DNA from: Prauserella marina
GTDB lineage: Bacteria; Actinomycetota; Actinomycetes; Mycobacteriales; Pseudonocardiaceae
Direction of reading: 5' to 3'
Length of the DNA: 64,000 nucleotides
Assembly (NCBI RefSeq): GCF_002240355.1
Contig: NZ_CP016353.1
Coordinates: 3,274,501-3,338,500, forward strand
Position 1 is the first letter of the stretch. Every line of letters starts with the position of its first letter. The notes below the pieces were generated by a model that was given only the letters and a program-made list of their open reading frames with translations, was not told the origin of the DNA and made no database searches. The translations under genes were made by a program, and so were the position numbers. Positions 28,930 to 37,581 of this stretch are shown piece by piece.

Positions 28930-29457
28930 TTACTGGTCGTAGTAACCGGGGTAGCCGGTTCCGCCGGGAGGATAAGGCGGCTGCTGGTGTTGCGGGCTTG
29001 TCTTGCGAGTCCGGAGCGCCCTCGTGGCCATGCCGCTGACCAGCGAGCCGATGGCGATTCCCATGACGAGGTATACCGCCGCGCTGGTCAGCCGCACGGT
29101 CAGGGTTTCGCTGACCGTGAAGGGCCACACCACGAAAACCACCGTGACCAGTGCGATGATCCAGCCGAAGAAGGCCATCGGCCGGGGTGCCACCAGCAGC
29201 AGCAAGTGGGCGAGGGCGGTGGCCAGCAGCGCGCCGACCGCGCCGAAGAGGGCCAGCCACACCGCACCGATGTAGTCGAGAGCTCCGTTCGTGTTGCCGG
29301 GCGCGATCACCGGCAAGCCGAAAACGCCGCGCAGTACCAGCACGGCCACAACACCGACAAGAGCGGCGACGAGAGCGGTCGCCAGCCCACCGGCCCACAA
29401 GGTGCGGCTGTCCACCGAGGGCCTGGCCTGCTCTTCTTCGTAACCGTAGTAGCTCAC
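28930..29457 (-). CDS. DUF6069-like small membrane protein
   Basis: 175-residue membrane protein with four hydrophobic helices (~20-45, 60-85, 95-115, 120-150) and a Pro/Gly/Tyr-rich C-terminal tail (PPYPPGGTGYPGYYDQ). Motifs LRGVFGLPVIAPG and APRPMAFFGWIIALVTVV look like the DUF6069 family of actinobacteria; function unknown. GTG 29457 is 8 nt after TATGGT, a leaderless pattern; the longer frames read into repeat array C and are rejected. GH92 follows after a 24-bp gap. Confidence 0.7.
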   Translation of the reverse strand: MSYYGYEEEQARPSVDSRTLWAGGLATALVAALVGVVAVLVLRGVFGLPVIAPGNTNGALDYIGAVWLALFGAVGALLATALAHLLLLVAPRPMAFFGWIIALVTVVFVVWPFTVSETLTVRLTSAAVYLVMGIAIGSLVSGMATRALRTRKTSPQHQQPPYPPGGTGYPGYYDQ

Positions 29458-29465
29458 CGTGTTGG

Positions 29466-29471
29466 ACCATA
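29466..29471 (-). promoter_or_regulatory. -10 box, leaderless start of DUF6069-like gene
   Basis: TATGGT on the minus strand, 8 nt before GTG 29457. Confidence 0.45.
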
Positions 29472-29518
29472 AGCGCAGTGGCCGGATCTCGCTCGGCGAA
29501 CCAGGCCGCCCCGCGCGC

Positions 29519-29749
29519 GAGTCCCCCATCCAGCCCACCGAGATCCGCGTCCAGGACGCCGAGATCCGCACTCGGACACGCGAGATCTGCGTCAGGGGCG
29601 CCGAGTCCTACATCCGGGCAGGCGAGCGCATTCGGCGCGGCGGCGACTTCCGCGTCTGGGCTGGCGAGTTCCGCACTCGGGCGCGCGAGTTCCGCGCTCG
29701 GGCAGGCGAGATGCGCATCCATGCCGGCGGGATCCGCGCTCAGGTTTCC
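29519..29749 (+). repeat. 21-bp tandem repeat array C1 (11 units)
   Basis: Eleven uninterrupted 21-bp units (29519-29539 to 29729-29749). All but the last start GAG or GAC (the last GGG), and most carry the GAGATCCGC or GAGTTCCGC core. The units diverge by substitutions only: not one insertion or deletion disturbs the 21-bp phase over 231 bp. Plus orientation, same as array A. Confidence 0.9.
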
Positions 29750-29813
29750 CGGTACGGCGGGTGGCCGGCCTGGATTCGGCGGCGTTACCGTCCCGCCCGG
29801 CTGTGCGCAGGCC

Positions 29814-29876
29814 GAACGCGGATGTCGCCAACCGGAACGCGGATCTCGCGCGCCTGGGTGCGGATCTCGGCGAGGC
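29814..29876 (-). repeat. 21-bp tandem repeat array C2 (3 units, inverted)
   Basis: Units 29814-29834, 29835-29855 and 29856-29876 carry GCGGATGTC/GCGGATCTC, the reverse complement of the C1 core. The array ends 5 bp before the M20 peptidase stop codon. It could pair with parts of C1 across the 64-bp spacer. Confidence 0.85.
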
Positions 29877-29881
29877 GCCGG

Positions 29882-31234
29882 TCAGATCGTGGCCAGCAGT
29901 CGTTCCAGCACGCGTGCCCCGAATCGCAGCCCCGCCACCGGAACCCGCTCGTCGACGCCGTGCGCCATCTCCCGGTACCGGAACCCCTCCGGCAACCACA
30001 ACGGTGCGAAGCCATAGCAGTCGATGCCCAGCGAGGCGAACGCCTTGGCGTCGGTCCCGCCGCCGAGGCAGTAGGGCACCACGACCGCGCCGGGATCCTC
30101 CGCCCGCAGCGCCGAGGCCATCGCATCGAACCACGGCGAATCCACCGGCGCCTCGACCGCGGCCTGATGGGCGACGAACTCCCGCTCCACCCCAGGCCCC
30201 AGCAGACCGTCGACGTCGGCGAGCAACGCCTTTTCCGTTCCCGGCAACACCCTGGTGTCCACCAGCGCGGTCGCCGTTCCGGGGATGACGTTGACCTTGT
30301 AACCGGCTTGCAGCATGGTCGGCGTGGTGCTGTTGCGCACCGTCGACTCGGCGAGCGAGGCCGCGGGCCCGAGTCTGGCGAGTGTTCCTTCGACGTCACC
30401 GAGATCGACCTCCACCCCCAGTGCTTCGCCGGTGCGCGACAGAAAAGCGCGAACCGACGGAGTGAGAGTAATCGGCCATTCGTGTGCCGCGAGCGCGTGC
30501 ACAGCGCCGATCAGCTTCACCACCGCGTTGTCCGGATTGCGGCGGGATCCGTGCCCAGCCCTTCCGTTCGCGGTGAGCCGCAGGTGCGCCGTGCCCCTCT
30601 CCGCCGTACCGACCGGATACAGCCGCACGGCCTGGCCCTCGACGTCCCGGACGTGATAGGTGTATCCGCCGGATTCACTGATCGCGACCGCGCAGCCGTC
30701 GAAAAGCCCGGGATGCGCCGCGACCAGCCAATGCGCCCCGAACTCGCCCTTGTCCTCCTCGTCGGCGACGAAGGCGAGCACGACATCCCTGCGGGGAGTC
30801 CTGCCATCGCGGGCCATCGCGTGCACGGCCGCGAGGACCATGGCGCAAAAATCCTTCATGTCGACGGCGCCTCGCCCCCACAGGAAGCCGTCCCGTACCT
30901 CGCCGGAGAACGGCGGCAGTCGCCACTCGGCCGGGTCGGCGGGCACGACGTCGAGGTGCCCCTGCACGAGCAGCGCCGACAGCGTGGGGTCGGAACCCGG
31001 GATTCGCGCGACGAGATTGGCCCGGCCAGGAGCGGACTCGTAAATCCGCGATTCGACACCGGCCGAGGCGAGCACCTCGCCCACGAATTCGGCGGCGTCG
31101 CGTTCGCCCTCCGATTGCCCTCCACCGAGATTGGTGGTGTCGAACCGGATCAACCGCGCGCACAAATCCACCACATCGGGTGCATCGGTCGGCCCGTTTC
31201 CTGTGGTATTGGGGAATTCGACGGGTTCAGCCAT
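29882..31234 (-). CDS. M20 family metallopeptidase (Rv2141c/DapE2-like)
   Basis: 450-residue dinuclear-zinc amidohydrolase of the M20 family. Zinc-site motifs are QGHLDVVPAD, WGRGAVDMKDFCAM and ADEEDKGEFGAHWL; the dimerisation lid domain lies mid-protein (GHGSRRNPDNAVVKL), and the last ligand is in the GGGTDAKAF region. Members cleave dipeptides or N-acyl amino acids; the mycobacterial Rv2141c type is annotated DapE2 without firm function. It overlaps the M55 D-aminopeptidase gene upstream by 8 bp, suggesting joint peptide processing. Its stop is followed by array C2. Confidence 0.9.
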   Translation of the reverse strand: MAEPVEFPNTTGNGPTDAPDVVDLCARLIRFDTTNLGGGQSEGERDAAEFVGEVLASAGVESRIYESAPGRANLVARIPGSDPTLSALLVQGHLDVVPADPAEWRLPPFSGEVRDGFLWGRGAVDMKDFCAMVLAAVHAMARDGRTPRRDVVLAFVADEEDKGEFGAHWLVAAHPGLFDGCAVAISESGGYTYHVRDVEGQAVRLYPVGTAERGTAHLRLTANGRAGHGSRRNPDNAVVKLIGAVHALAAHEWPITLTPSVRAFLSRTGEALGVEVDLGDVEGTLARLGPAASLAESTVRNSTTPTMLQAGYKVNVIPGTATALVDTRVLPGTEKALLADVDGLLGPGVEREFVAHQAAVEAPVDSPWFDAMASALRAEDPGAVVVPYCLGGGTDAKAFASLGIDCYGFAPLWLPEGFRYREMAHGVDERVPVAGLRFGARVLERLLATI

Positions 31235-32054
31235 ATTTGCCTTGCACGGCGCCGTCGGCGATGGCGGTGACGATTTTGAATGCCTTCATGGCCTCCGTCA
31301 TGTCCGGCGCGTCAAAACCGACGCTGCGGACACCGGTCTGTTCGACGGTCGGGATCACCGCGGCGGCCTGCGCGAGATGACTCGCGTCGAACTCCACCTC
31401 GATCCGGTGTTCACTGGTGAGCGGAGAACGCTGCCCCGCCTGGCGCATCCCGGTCGCCGCCGCTTCGGTCAGCCTCGCGTAGGCGACGGACGGTGCCAGG
31501 CACACGGCGGCATACCTGCTGACGCATTCCTTGACCGCGACCAATGTCGCGTCAGGGGCGTAGTCTTGCGCGTCCTCGCAGGTCTTGTCGTCGCCGCTGA
31601 CCATGAGCACCGGTACGCCGTACTCGGCGGCCAGTGCCGCGTTGAGTCTTCCCTCGCTGGCGAGCACTCCGTCGAGCCACACCCCGGTGATCTGGTTGGG
31701 CAGGTACGTGTGCGACAGCACGCCATCGCAACCGGCACCCGCGTGGTAGCCGAGAAAGACCACGCCGTCCACACCGGAGTCGATACCCTCCATCATGGAC
31801 AGCGGCTTGTGCCGTCCGGTCAGCATTCTCGCTCGTGGATCGAGATCCTCAAGCAGAAGATTGCGCTGGGAGGAATGTGCCTCGTTGACGAGAACGTCGT
31901 CGATGCCTGCTTCGGCGAGGCCGCTGATGGTCGCGTTGACGTCGCCGGTGAACAACCGGCGGAAGCGCTGCCATTGCTCCGTTCCGGGAACGACGTCGTC
32001 GGTCCAGGTGACGCCCGTCGCGCCTTCCATGTCCGCCGAGATCATGATCCGCAT
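31227..32054 (-). CDS. M55 family D-aminopeptidase (DppA type)
   Basis: 275-residue zinc D-aminopeptidase that releases N-terminal D-amino acids (D-Ala-D-Ala, D-Ala-Gly-Gly in Bacillus DppA). Metal and catalytic motifs are ISADMEG (Asp8, Glu10), NEAHSS, GYHAGAG followed by HTYLP, and EGRLNAA. Length and spacing match the family. ATG 32054 lies 6 nt after TAGGTT, so it is leaderless, and that box is inside a perfect 15-bp dyad. It is co-transcribed with the M20 peptidase and divergent from a dipeptide importer, a layout recalling B. subtilis dppABCDE: uptake and breakdown of D-peptides from cell wall. Confidence 0.94.
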   Translation of the reverse strand: MRIMISADMEGATGVTWTDDVVPGTEQWQRFRRLFTGDVNATISGLAEAGIDDVLVNEAHSSQRNLLLEDLDPRARMLTGRHKPLSMMEGIDSGVDGVVFLGYHAGAGCDGVLSHTYLPNQITGVWLDGVLASEGRLNAALAAEYGVPVLMVSGDDKTCEDAQDYAPDATLVAVKECVSRYAAVCLAPSVAYARLTEAAATGMRQAGQRSPLTSEHRIEVEFDASHLAQAAAVIPTVEQTGVRSVGFDAPDMTEAMKAFKIVTAIADGAVQGKYG

Positions 32055-32059
32055 AGCGT

Positions 32060-32074
32060 CAACCTAGTAGGTTG
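32060..32074. promoter_or_regulatory. Perfect dyad over the -10 of the D-aminopeptidase gene
   Basis: CAACCT-AGT-AGGTTG, a perfect 15-bp inverted repeat. It contains the minus-strand -10 box TAGGTT (32061-32066) of the gene starting at 32054, so a bound protein would block that promoter. Confidence 0.6.
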
Positions 32075-32105
32075 GTCACGGCTTGGCATTGGTCCAGTCG
32101 AATCG

Positions 32106-32136
32106 TTGACACCACGATCCGTCTGGTGGTTACTTT
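32106..32136 (+). promoter_or_regulatory. Candidate promoter of the Dpp-type operon
   Basis: TTGACA (32106-32111) is a consensus -35; TACTTT at 32131-32136 (19-bp spacer) or TTACTT one base earlier is a plausible -10. The start codon follows at 32176. Confidence 0.5.
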
Positions 32137-32175
32137 TCGGCTCCGGGATCTCCCAGACTGCAACGAGGTGTAACA

Positions 32176-33990
32176 GTGCTTTTCAGTCGTCTGCGGCGGG
32201 TCAGAGCCGCGTTCGCGGCACTTGCCGTGCCCTTGCTCATGCCGGTCGCCTTCGCTCAGCCCGCGCAGGCACAGTCCGACAACAGCGGCGTCCTCAGGGT
32301 GGCGCTGGTGCAGGAGATCGACCACCTGAATCCGTTCACGGCGAGCTTCGCCTCCAGCACGATGGTCGGCAGGTTCGCCTGGGAGTTCCTGACCCTGCCC
32401 TCAGCCGAGGACGCGACGCCGACCGGTGGCATCGCCGAGAGCTGGGAACCATCGCCGGACGGTCTCACCTGGACGTTCAAGATCCGTCCCGGAATGAAGT
32501 GGTCCGACGACCAGCCGATCACGGCGGCCGACGCGGCTTTCACGTTCAACCGCATCATGGACGACGAGAAAGCCGCTGAGGCCAACGGCAGCTACGTCGA
32601 GAACTTCGAGAGCGTCACCGCGCCCGACGAGAGCACGCTCGTCATCAAGATCAAAGAGCGACAGGCCAGCATGACGGCCCTCGACGTGCCGATCGTGCCA
32701 GAGCACATCTGGTCCGGCATCGAGGACATGGCCGACCCCCGAACCGACTCCGTCGAGGTCGTCGGCGTCGGCAGCGGCCCGTTCCTCATCACCGAGTACC
32801 GGCCCAACGAACTCGTCCGGCTCAAGGCCAACCCCGGCTATTGGCGAGGAAAATCGAAGGTCGAGGAATTGCAGTTCCTCAAGTTCGACAACTCCGAGGC
32901 CGCGGTCAACGCGCTGCGAAACGGCGAGGTCGACTTCGTCAACCGGCTGACCCAGGCCCAGTTCGACACCCTCAAGAACACCGACGACGTCGAGACCAAC
33001 CAGGCCAACGGCCGCCGTTACCGGGAACTGCTCATGAATCCCGGCGCGCAGAACATCGAACGCCAGCCCATCGGCGACGGCCATCCCGCGTTGCGGGACG
33101 TGCGCGTGCGCAAGGCCATCGCGAAGGCAATCGACCCGCAGGTGCTCGTCGACAGGGTGCTCGGCGGCTACGGGGAATTGCCAGGGGGACTCGTTCCCCC
33201 GATCTACGACAACTTCCACTACACACCGGCCGATGACGTCAAGTACACCTTCGATCCCGACGCGGCGAAACGCGAACTGGATGCGGCCGGCTACCGGGAA
33301 GGCCCAGGCGGCATCAGGGTCGGGCCTGATGGCAGGAAGCTCGAATTCCGGCTCACCGCCCGTTCGAGCGAGGACTACGGCCAGCGGGCCACCGACTACA
33401 TCGCGGGCTGGCTCAAGGACGTCGGCATCGGGGTGAAGAAGAACCTCGTGTCCGACAACGAGGTCGACGAGACGACGTCGTCGGGACACTACGACCTCGC
33501 GCTCTCGGGCTGGGGCACCAACCCGGACCCCGACTACATCCTCGCCAAGCAGACCTGCGCGAGCCTGCCCGCCAGCTCGGGAAGCAGCAGCAGCAACGCG
33601 TTCTTCTGCGACGAGGAGTACGACCGTCTCTACGCCCAGCAGGCAGCCGAAACCGACGAGGCCAAGCGCGGCGAGTACGCGAGGCAGGCGCAGGCGCGCT
33701 ACTACGACCAGGTGCCGAGCCTCGTGCTCGACTACGACAACGCGCTGGAGGCGTACCGCTCGGACCGCTTCACCAACTTCCAGCGCCAGCCGGTCGAGGA
33801 CGGCCAGATCATGGAGCAGACCGGCTACTGGGGCTTCTACAACGCCGAACCCGTCGCGGGCGGCGGAGACTCGGGCGGTGGGCTCTCCGCGGGAGCCTGG
33901 GTCGGGATCGGTGCCGGCGCCCTCGTCATCGTCGCCGGAGCCGCGACCGTGTTGCTGCGCCGGAGGGCGTCCACCGAGGACCGTGAGTAG
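32176..33990 (+). CDS. Peptide ABC importer substrate-binding protein, C-terminally anchored
   Basis: 604-residue family-5 extracellular solute-binding protein (DppA/OppA-like). Signal peptide residues 1-33 ending AQPAQA, no lipobox. The SBP domain runs from VALVQEIDHLNPFTA to about residue 550, with the family motif ANPGYWRGKSKVEELQF and LDVPIVPEHIW. A Gly/Ser linker then leads to a single C-terminal membrane helix (GAWVGIGAGALVIVAGAATV, ~575-597) and a basic tail. It thus appears tethered by a transmembrane helix instead of a lipid, which is less common. GTG 32176 has GAGGTG upstream. First of a five-domain importer divergent from the D-aminopeptidase. Confidence 0.9.
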   Translation: MLFSRLRRVRAAFAALAVPLLMPVAFAQPAQAQSDNSGVLRVALVQEIDHLNPFTASFASSTMVGRFAWEFLTLPSAEDATPTGGIAESWEPSPDGLTWTFKIRPGMKWSDDQPITAADAAFTFNRIMDDEKAAEANGSYVENFESVTAPDESTLVIKIKERQASMTALDVPIVPEHIWSGIEDMADPRTDSVEVVGVGSGPFLITEYRPNELVRLKANPGYWRGKSKVEELQFLKFDNSEAAVNALRNGEVDFVNRLTQAQFDTLKNTDDVETNQANGRRYRELLMNPGAQNIERQPIGDGHPALRDVRVRKAIAKAIDPQVLVDRVLGGYGELPGGLVPPIYDNFHYTPADDVKYTFDPDAAKRELDAAGYREGPGGIRVGPDGRKLEFRLTARSSEDYGQRATDYIAGWLKDVGIGVKKNLVSDNEVDETTSSGHYDLALSGWGTNPDPDYILAKQTCASLPASSGSSSSNAFFCDEEYDRLYAQQAAETDEAKRGEYARQAQARYYDQVPSLVLDYDNALEAYRSDRFTNFQRQPVEDGQIMEQTGYWGFYNAEPVAGGGDSGGGLSAGAWVGIGAGALVIVAGAATVLLRRRASTEDRE

Positions 33991-33996
33991 GAAACC

Positions 33997-35028
33997 TTGA
34001 CGACCAGCACGACCAGTACGACCGGCACGAACGCTGTCGCCGACCTTGACGAGCGGCGGAGCGGGACCTCCACCCCCCGGTTCCTGCTCGGCAAGATCGG
34101 CGGCGCACTGGCCAGCCTCGTGCTGGTCGTCGTGCTCGGATTCCTGTTGTTCCGGATGATTCCCGGCGACCCGGTCGCCACGATGACGCGGGACCGGCCC
34201 ACGAGTCCCCAGCAGCTTGCCGACCTCAGGGAGCGGCTGGGCGTCGACAAGCCGCTGTGGCAGCAGTTCGTCGATTACTTCGGCGGGCTGCTCCGTGGTG
34301 ACCTCGGCGAGTCCTACAGTTTCTCGCGACCGGTCGCCACGATGATCGGCGAACGGCTGTGGCCGACGATCCTGCTGGTCGGCACCGCGACCGTGCTGGC
34401 GGTGATTCTCGGGCTATGGCTCGGGGTCCGGGCCGCGTGGCGGCGCAACAGCGCGTTCGACAGAGTGCAGACCGGGATCGCGCTGACCCTGTGGTCGGTT
34501 CCGCAGTTCTGGCTCGGCCTGATTCTGCTCATCGCCACTCAGGGGCTGTTTCCCAGTAGGGGCATGCGATCGGCGGACGCGCCCGAACACTTCTTCGGGC
34601 AGGCACTCGACATTGCCTGGCATCTGACCCTGCCGTGCCTGACGCTGCTCGCGGTCATCTACGCGCAATACATGCTGGTGATGCGCTCCTCGCTGCTTGA
34701 GGAAATGGGCGCTGAATACCTGACCACGGCCAGAGCGAAGGGACTGCGGGACGACCTGGTCCGCAGGAGACACGCGGTGCCCAACGCGCTGCTGCCCACC
34801 GTGACGCTGGTGTTCCTCCAGTTCGGGATGGTGGTGTCGGGAACGGTCACCGTCGAGGCGGTCTTCTCGTGGCCAGGCTTGGGCCAGCTGACCTATCAGG
34901 CGCTGAGAGGGCCGGATCTGCCGCTGCTGCAAGGGGTGTTCATCGTGCTGGCCGGGTCGGTGATCGTGATGAACCTGCTCGCCGAGGTGCTGTACCGGGT
35001 ACTCGATCCGAGGGTGCGTGCGACATGA
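33997..35028 (+). CDS. Peptide ABC importer permease (DppB-like)
   Basis: 343-residue BPD-type permease of the DppB/OppB class. The first helix is LASLVLVVVLGFLLFRM; GDPVATMTRDRPTS follows, then DYFGGLLRGDLGESYSFSRPV, the hallmark of the class. The EAA loop (EYLTTARAKGLRDDLVRRRH) meets the ATPase. Five further helices complete the protein. The start is TTG 33997 with AGGAAA upstream. It overlaps the DppC-like gene by 4 bp. Confidence 0.92.
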   Translation: MTTSTTSTTGTNAVADLDERRSGTSTPRFLLGKIGGALASLVLVVVLGFLLFRMIPGDPVATMTRDRPTSPQQLADLRERLGVDKPLWQQFVDYFGGLLRGDLGESYSFSRPVATMIGERLWPTILLVGTATVLAVILGLWLGVRAAWRRNSAFDRVQTGIALTLWSVPQFWLGLILLIATQGLFPSRGMRSADAPEHFFGQALDIAWHLTLPCLTLLAVIYAQYMLVMRSSLLEEMGAEYLTTARAKGLRDDLVRRRHAVPNALLPTVTLVFLQFGMVVSGTVTVEAVFSWPGLGQLTYQALRGPDLPLLQGVFIVLAGSVIVMNLLAEVLYRVLDPRVRAT

Positions 35029-35909
35029 CCTCTCCCGTATGGCAGCGACGGCGCGCGGCCGTCGCGACGCTGTGGCAGGAGTTCAGCCGCAACAAGGGCG
35101 GGCTGATCGGGCTCGGGTTTCTCGTCGTCGTGGTGGTGCTCGCCGCGCTCGCGCCGGTAATCACCGACGAGAGCGGGCTCGACGTCATCACGGCGACCGG
35201 AACGCCGTTGCAGCCACCGAGCTGGGAGTACCTGCTCGGCACCGACGTGGACGGCAGGTCGGTTCTGCTGCTGACCTTCTGGGGCGCGAGAGTGTCGTTG
35301 CTGGTCGGGTTCGCCGCGACCGTGCTGTCGGTGTTCATCGGCACGCTCGTCGGCATCACCGCGGCCCACTTCGGCGGCTGGTTGTCGGCTGTGTTGCTGC
35401 GGTTCACCGACTTCTTCCTGGTGCTGCCCTCATTGGTGCTGGCCATCGCGCTGTCGAGCGTGCTGCCGAAGGGCATCGCGACGATCATCCTCGCCGTCGG
35501 GGTCACCTCGTGGCCGGCGACGGCGAGGCTGGTGCGCGCACAGACACTGACCATCGAGAGCAGGCCCTACATCGAGCGGGCGAAGGCACTGGGCGGAGGG
35601 CACGCCCACATCGTCGGCAAACACGTGCTGCCCGCCGTGCTCCCGCTCGTGCTCGCCAACACGACGCTCGTGGTCGGCAGCTCGATCATCGCGGAGTCGA
35701 CGCTGTCCTTCCTCGGTCTCGGCGACCCCACCGCGGTGTCGTGGGGCTCGATGCTGCAAACCGCGCTCGGCTCGGGTTCGGTCACCGCGGGCGCGTGGTG
35801 GTACCTGCTGCCGCCCGGCCTCGCGATCGTCGTCATCGTGCTGTCGTTCACACTGGTCGGCCGGGCGCTGGAGACCGTGCTGAACCCGCGGCTCAAGGGG
35901 GACCGGTGA
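35025..35909 (+). CDS. Peptide ABC importer permease (DppC-like)
   Basis: 294-residue second permease of the importer. An N-terminal helix (GLIGLGFLVVVVVLAALAPV) is followed by the typical LLGTDVDGRSVLLLTFWGARVS, then an EAA loop (YIERAKALGGGHAHIVGKHVLP) and helices through residue ~285. ATG 35025 overlaps the DppB-like stop (ATGA); the longer upstream frame is rejected. Only 2 bp separate it from the ATPase gene. It forms a heterodimer with the DppB-like protein. Confidence 0.93.
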   Translation: MTSPVWQRRRAAVATLWQEFSRNKGGLIGLGFLVVVVVLAALAPVITDESGLDVITATGTPLQPPSWEYLLGTDVDGRSVLLLTFWGARVSLLVGFAATVLSVFIGTLVGITAAHFGGWLSAVLLRFTDFFLVLPSLVLAIALSSVLPKGIATIILAVGVTSWPATARLVRAQTLTIESRPYIERAKALGGGHAHIVGKHVLPAVLPLVLANTTLVVGSSIIAESTLSFLGLGDPTAVSWGSMLQTALGSGSVTAGAWWYLLPPGLAIVVIVLSFTLVGRALETVLNPRLKGDR

Positions 35910-35911
35910 CC

Positions 35912-37567
35912 ATGACTTCACCACTGCTCGAACTGCGGGATCTCGGCGTCAGCTACCGAACAGGGGGCCAAAACGTGCCCGCCGTCAAAGGTGTTTCGCT
36001 GACCCTCGCGGCGGGGGAGACCCTCGGCATCGCGGGCGAGTCCGGCTCAGGCAAGTCGACGGTCGCCATGAGCGTGCTGCGCCTGCTGCCGCGCTCGGCG
36101 AAGATCACCGGGGAGATCCTGCTTGCCGGTGAGGACATCGGCGGCATGCGCTGGGGCCGGTTGCGGGCCGTGCGCTGGTCGGCCGCCTCGATCGTGTTCC
36201 AGGGCGCCATGCACGCGCTCAACCCGGTGCGCAAGGTGGGGGAGCAGATCGCGGAGCCGATTCGGCTGCACGGCGACGCCGAAACCGGCGCCGCCGGCGT
36301 TCGCGCACGGGTCGAAGACCTGCTGCGGCAGGTCGACCTTCCGGTGGGCAAGGCGAGTGCCTACCCGCACGAACTCTCCGGCGGCCAGAAGCAGCGCGTC
36401 ATGATCGCGATGGCGCTCGCCTGCCGTCCCGACCTGATCATCGCCGACGAACCGACCACGGCGCTGGACGTGATCGTGCAGGCCCAGGTGCTCGACCTGC
36501 TCGGCGACCTGGTGGCCGAGCGCGACATCGGGCTCATGCTCATCACCCACGACCTTTCGGTCCTCGCTTCCGCCTGCCGCCGCATCGCCGTGATGTACCA
36601 GGGCGAGATCGTGGAGGAAGGGCCGAGCGCCACGGTGATGGGCACGCCCCGGCACGCGCACACCAAGGCGCTGGCGGCGGCGTTCCCGACCGTCGGAGAT
36701 CCCCGGTCCCGATTCGCGCCAGCCACGGCCACGCCGCTCCCGCCGGAGCCGGACCGGGCTGCCGAACCGTCGGCGCTGCTGTCGGCCCGCGACCTGAGGG
36801 TGGTCTTCCGCGACCGGACCGGAACGAAGGTGTCGGCCGTCGACGGGGTCGGGCTCGACGTGTTCGAGAACGAGATCGTCGCACTCGTCGGGCAGTCGGG
36901 TTCGGGAAAGACGACGCTGGCGCGCACCCTGCTCGGCTTGCAGAGGCCCACGTCGGGGACGGTGAGCTATCAGGGCGAGGCCATGCCGACCGGTGGTGCG
37001 GGGCTGCGCGCCTACCGGCGCAGGGTGCAGCTCGTGCTGCAAGACCCGACGAGCGCGCTCAACCCGAGGCACACCGTGTACGAGGCCGTCGCGGAGGGCC
37101 CCCGCATCCACCGGCTTGGCGGCGTTGATGGCGACGAACACGCCATCGTGGTCGCGGCGCTCGAAGCCGCCGAACTGCGGCCTGCCGAGACCTACCTTTC
37201 CCGGTTGCCGCACGAGCTGTCCGGAGGACAGCGACAGCGGGTGGTCATCGCGGGCGCGCTCGCGCTCGACCCGAGCGTGCTGGTCGCCGACGAGCCGGTG
37301 GCTTCCCTCGACGCGTCGGTGCGCGGGGAGATACTCGGCCTGCTGTTGCGGTTGCGCAGGGAACTCGGTCTCGCGGGGCTGGTCATCACACACGACCTTG
37401 GGCTAGCGTGGAACATCGCCGACAGGGTCGCCGTCATGTACCGGGGAAAGCTTGTCGAGGTCGGCACCGTCGAACAGGTGTTGCTCGAACCTCGCCACGA
37501 GTACACGAAGTCCCTGCTCGCCGCGCTGCCCATGGGTACGGCGCGAGCGGCTGAACCCGGTGTGTAA
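35912..37567 (+). CDS. Peptide ABC importer ATPase, fused DppD-DppF
   Basis: 551-residue protein with two complete ATPase domains that energise peptide import. Domain 1 (residues ~5-255): Walker A GESGSGKST, LSGGQKQR, Walker B LIIADEPTTALD, ITHDLSV. Domain 2 (~290-540): GQSGSGKTT, LSGGQRQR, LVADEPVASLD, ITHDLGL. A Pro/Ala-rich linker (~265-285) joins them. Both DppD and DppF functions are in one chain, a common actinobacterial fusion. ATG 35912 follows GGGGG; a GTG two codons earlier is also possible. Confidence 0.93.
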   Translation: MTSPLLELRDLGVSYRTGGQNVPAVKGVSLTLAAGETLGIAGESGSGKSTVAMSVLRLLPRSAKITGEILLAGEDIGGMRWGRLRAVRWSAASIVFQGAMHALNPVRKVGEQIAEPIRLHGDAETGAAGVRARVEDLLRQVDLPVGKASAYPHELSGGQKQRVMIAMALACRPDLIIADEPTTALDVIVQAQVLDLLGDLVAERDIGLMLITHDLSVLASACRRIAVMYQGEIVEEGPSATVMGTPRHAHTKALAAAFPTVGDPRSRFAPATATPLPPEPDRAAEPSALLSARDLRVVFRDRTGTKVSAVDGVGLDVFENEIVALVGQSGSGKTTLARTLLGLQRPTSGTVSYQGEAMPTGGAGLRAYRRRVQLVLQDPTSALNPRHTVYEAVAEGPRIHRLGGVDGDEHAIVVAALEAAELRPAETYLSRLPHELSGGQRQRVVIAGALALDPSVLVADEPVASLDASVRGEILGLLLRLRRELGLAGLVITHDLGLAWNIADRVAVMYRGKLVEVGTVEQVLLEPRHEYTKSLLAALPMGTARAAEPGV

Positions 37568-37581
37568 CCTCGAAGCCCAGT

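Larger units (their letters stand above)
29458..29881. other. Non-coding interval with inverted repeat arrays C1 and C2
   Basis: A 424-bp gap between the M20 peptidase stop and the DUF6069-like start, both on the minus strand. It contains the -10 box for the latter (29466-29471), array C1 of 11 units, a ~64-bp spacer and array C2 of 3 units in reverse. Long open frames span it but have Arg/Glu-rich low-complexity content, so no gene is called. Confidence 0.7.

Noticed and set aside
29519-29749. CRISPR array
   Set aside because: Units are directly adjacent, 21 bp, degenerate and without unique spacers; no cas genes nearby.
29459-31270. 603-residue plus-strand open frame over array C and the M20 gene
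   Set aside because: Low-complexity translation of 21-bp repeats followed by the antisense of the M20 peptidase; no RBS or family.
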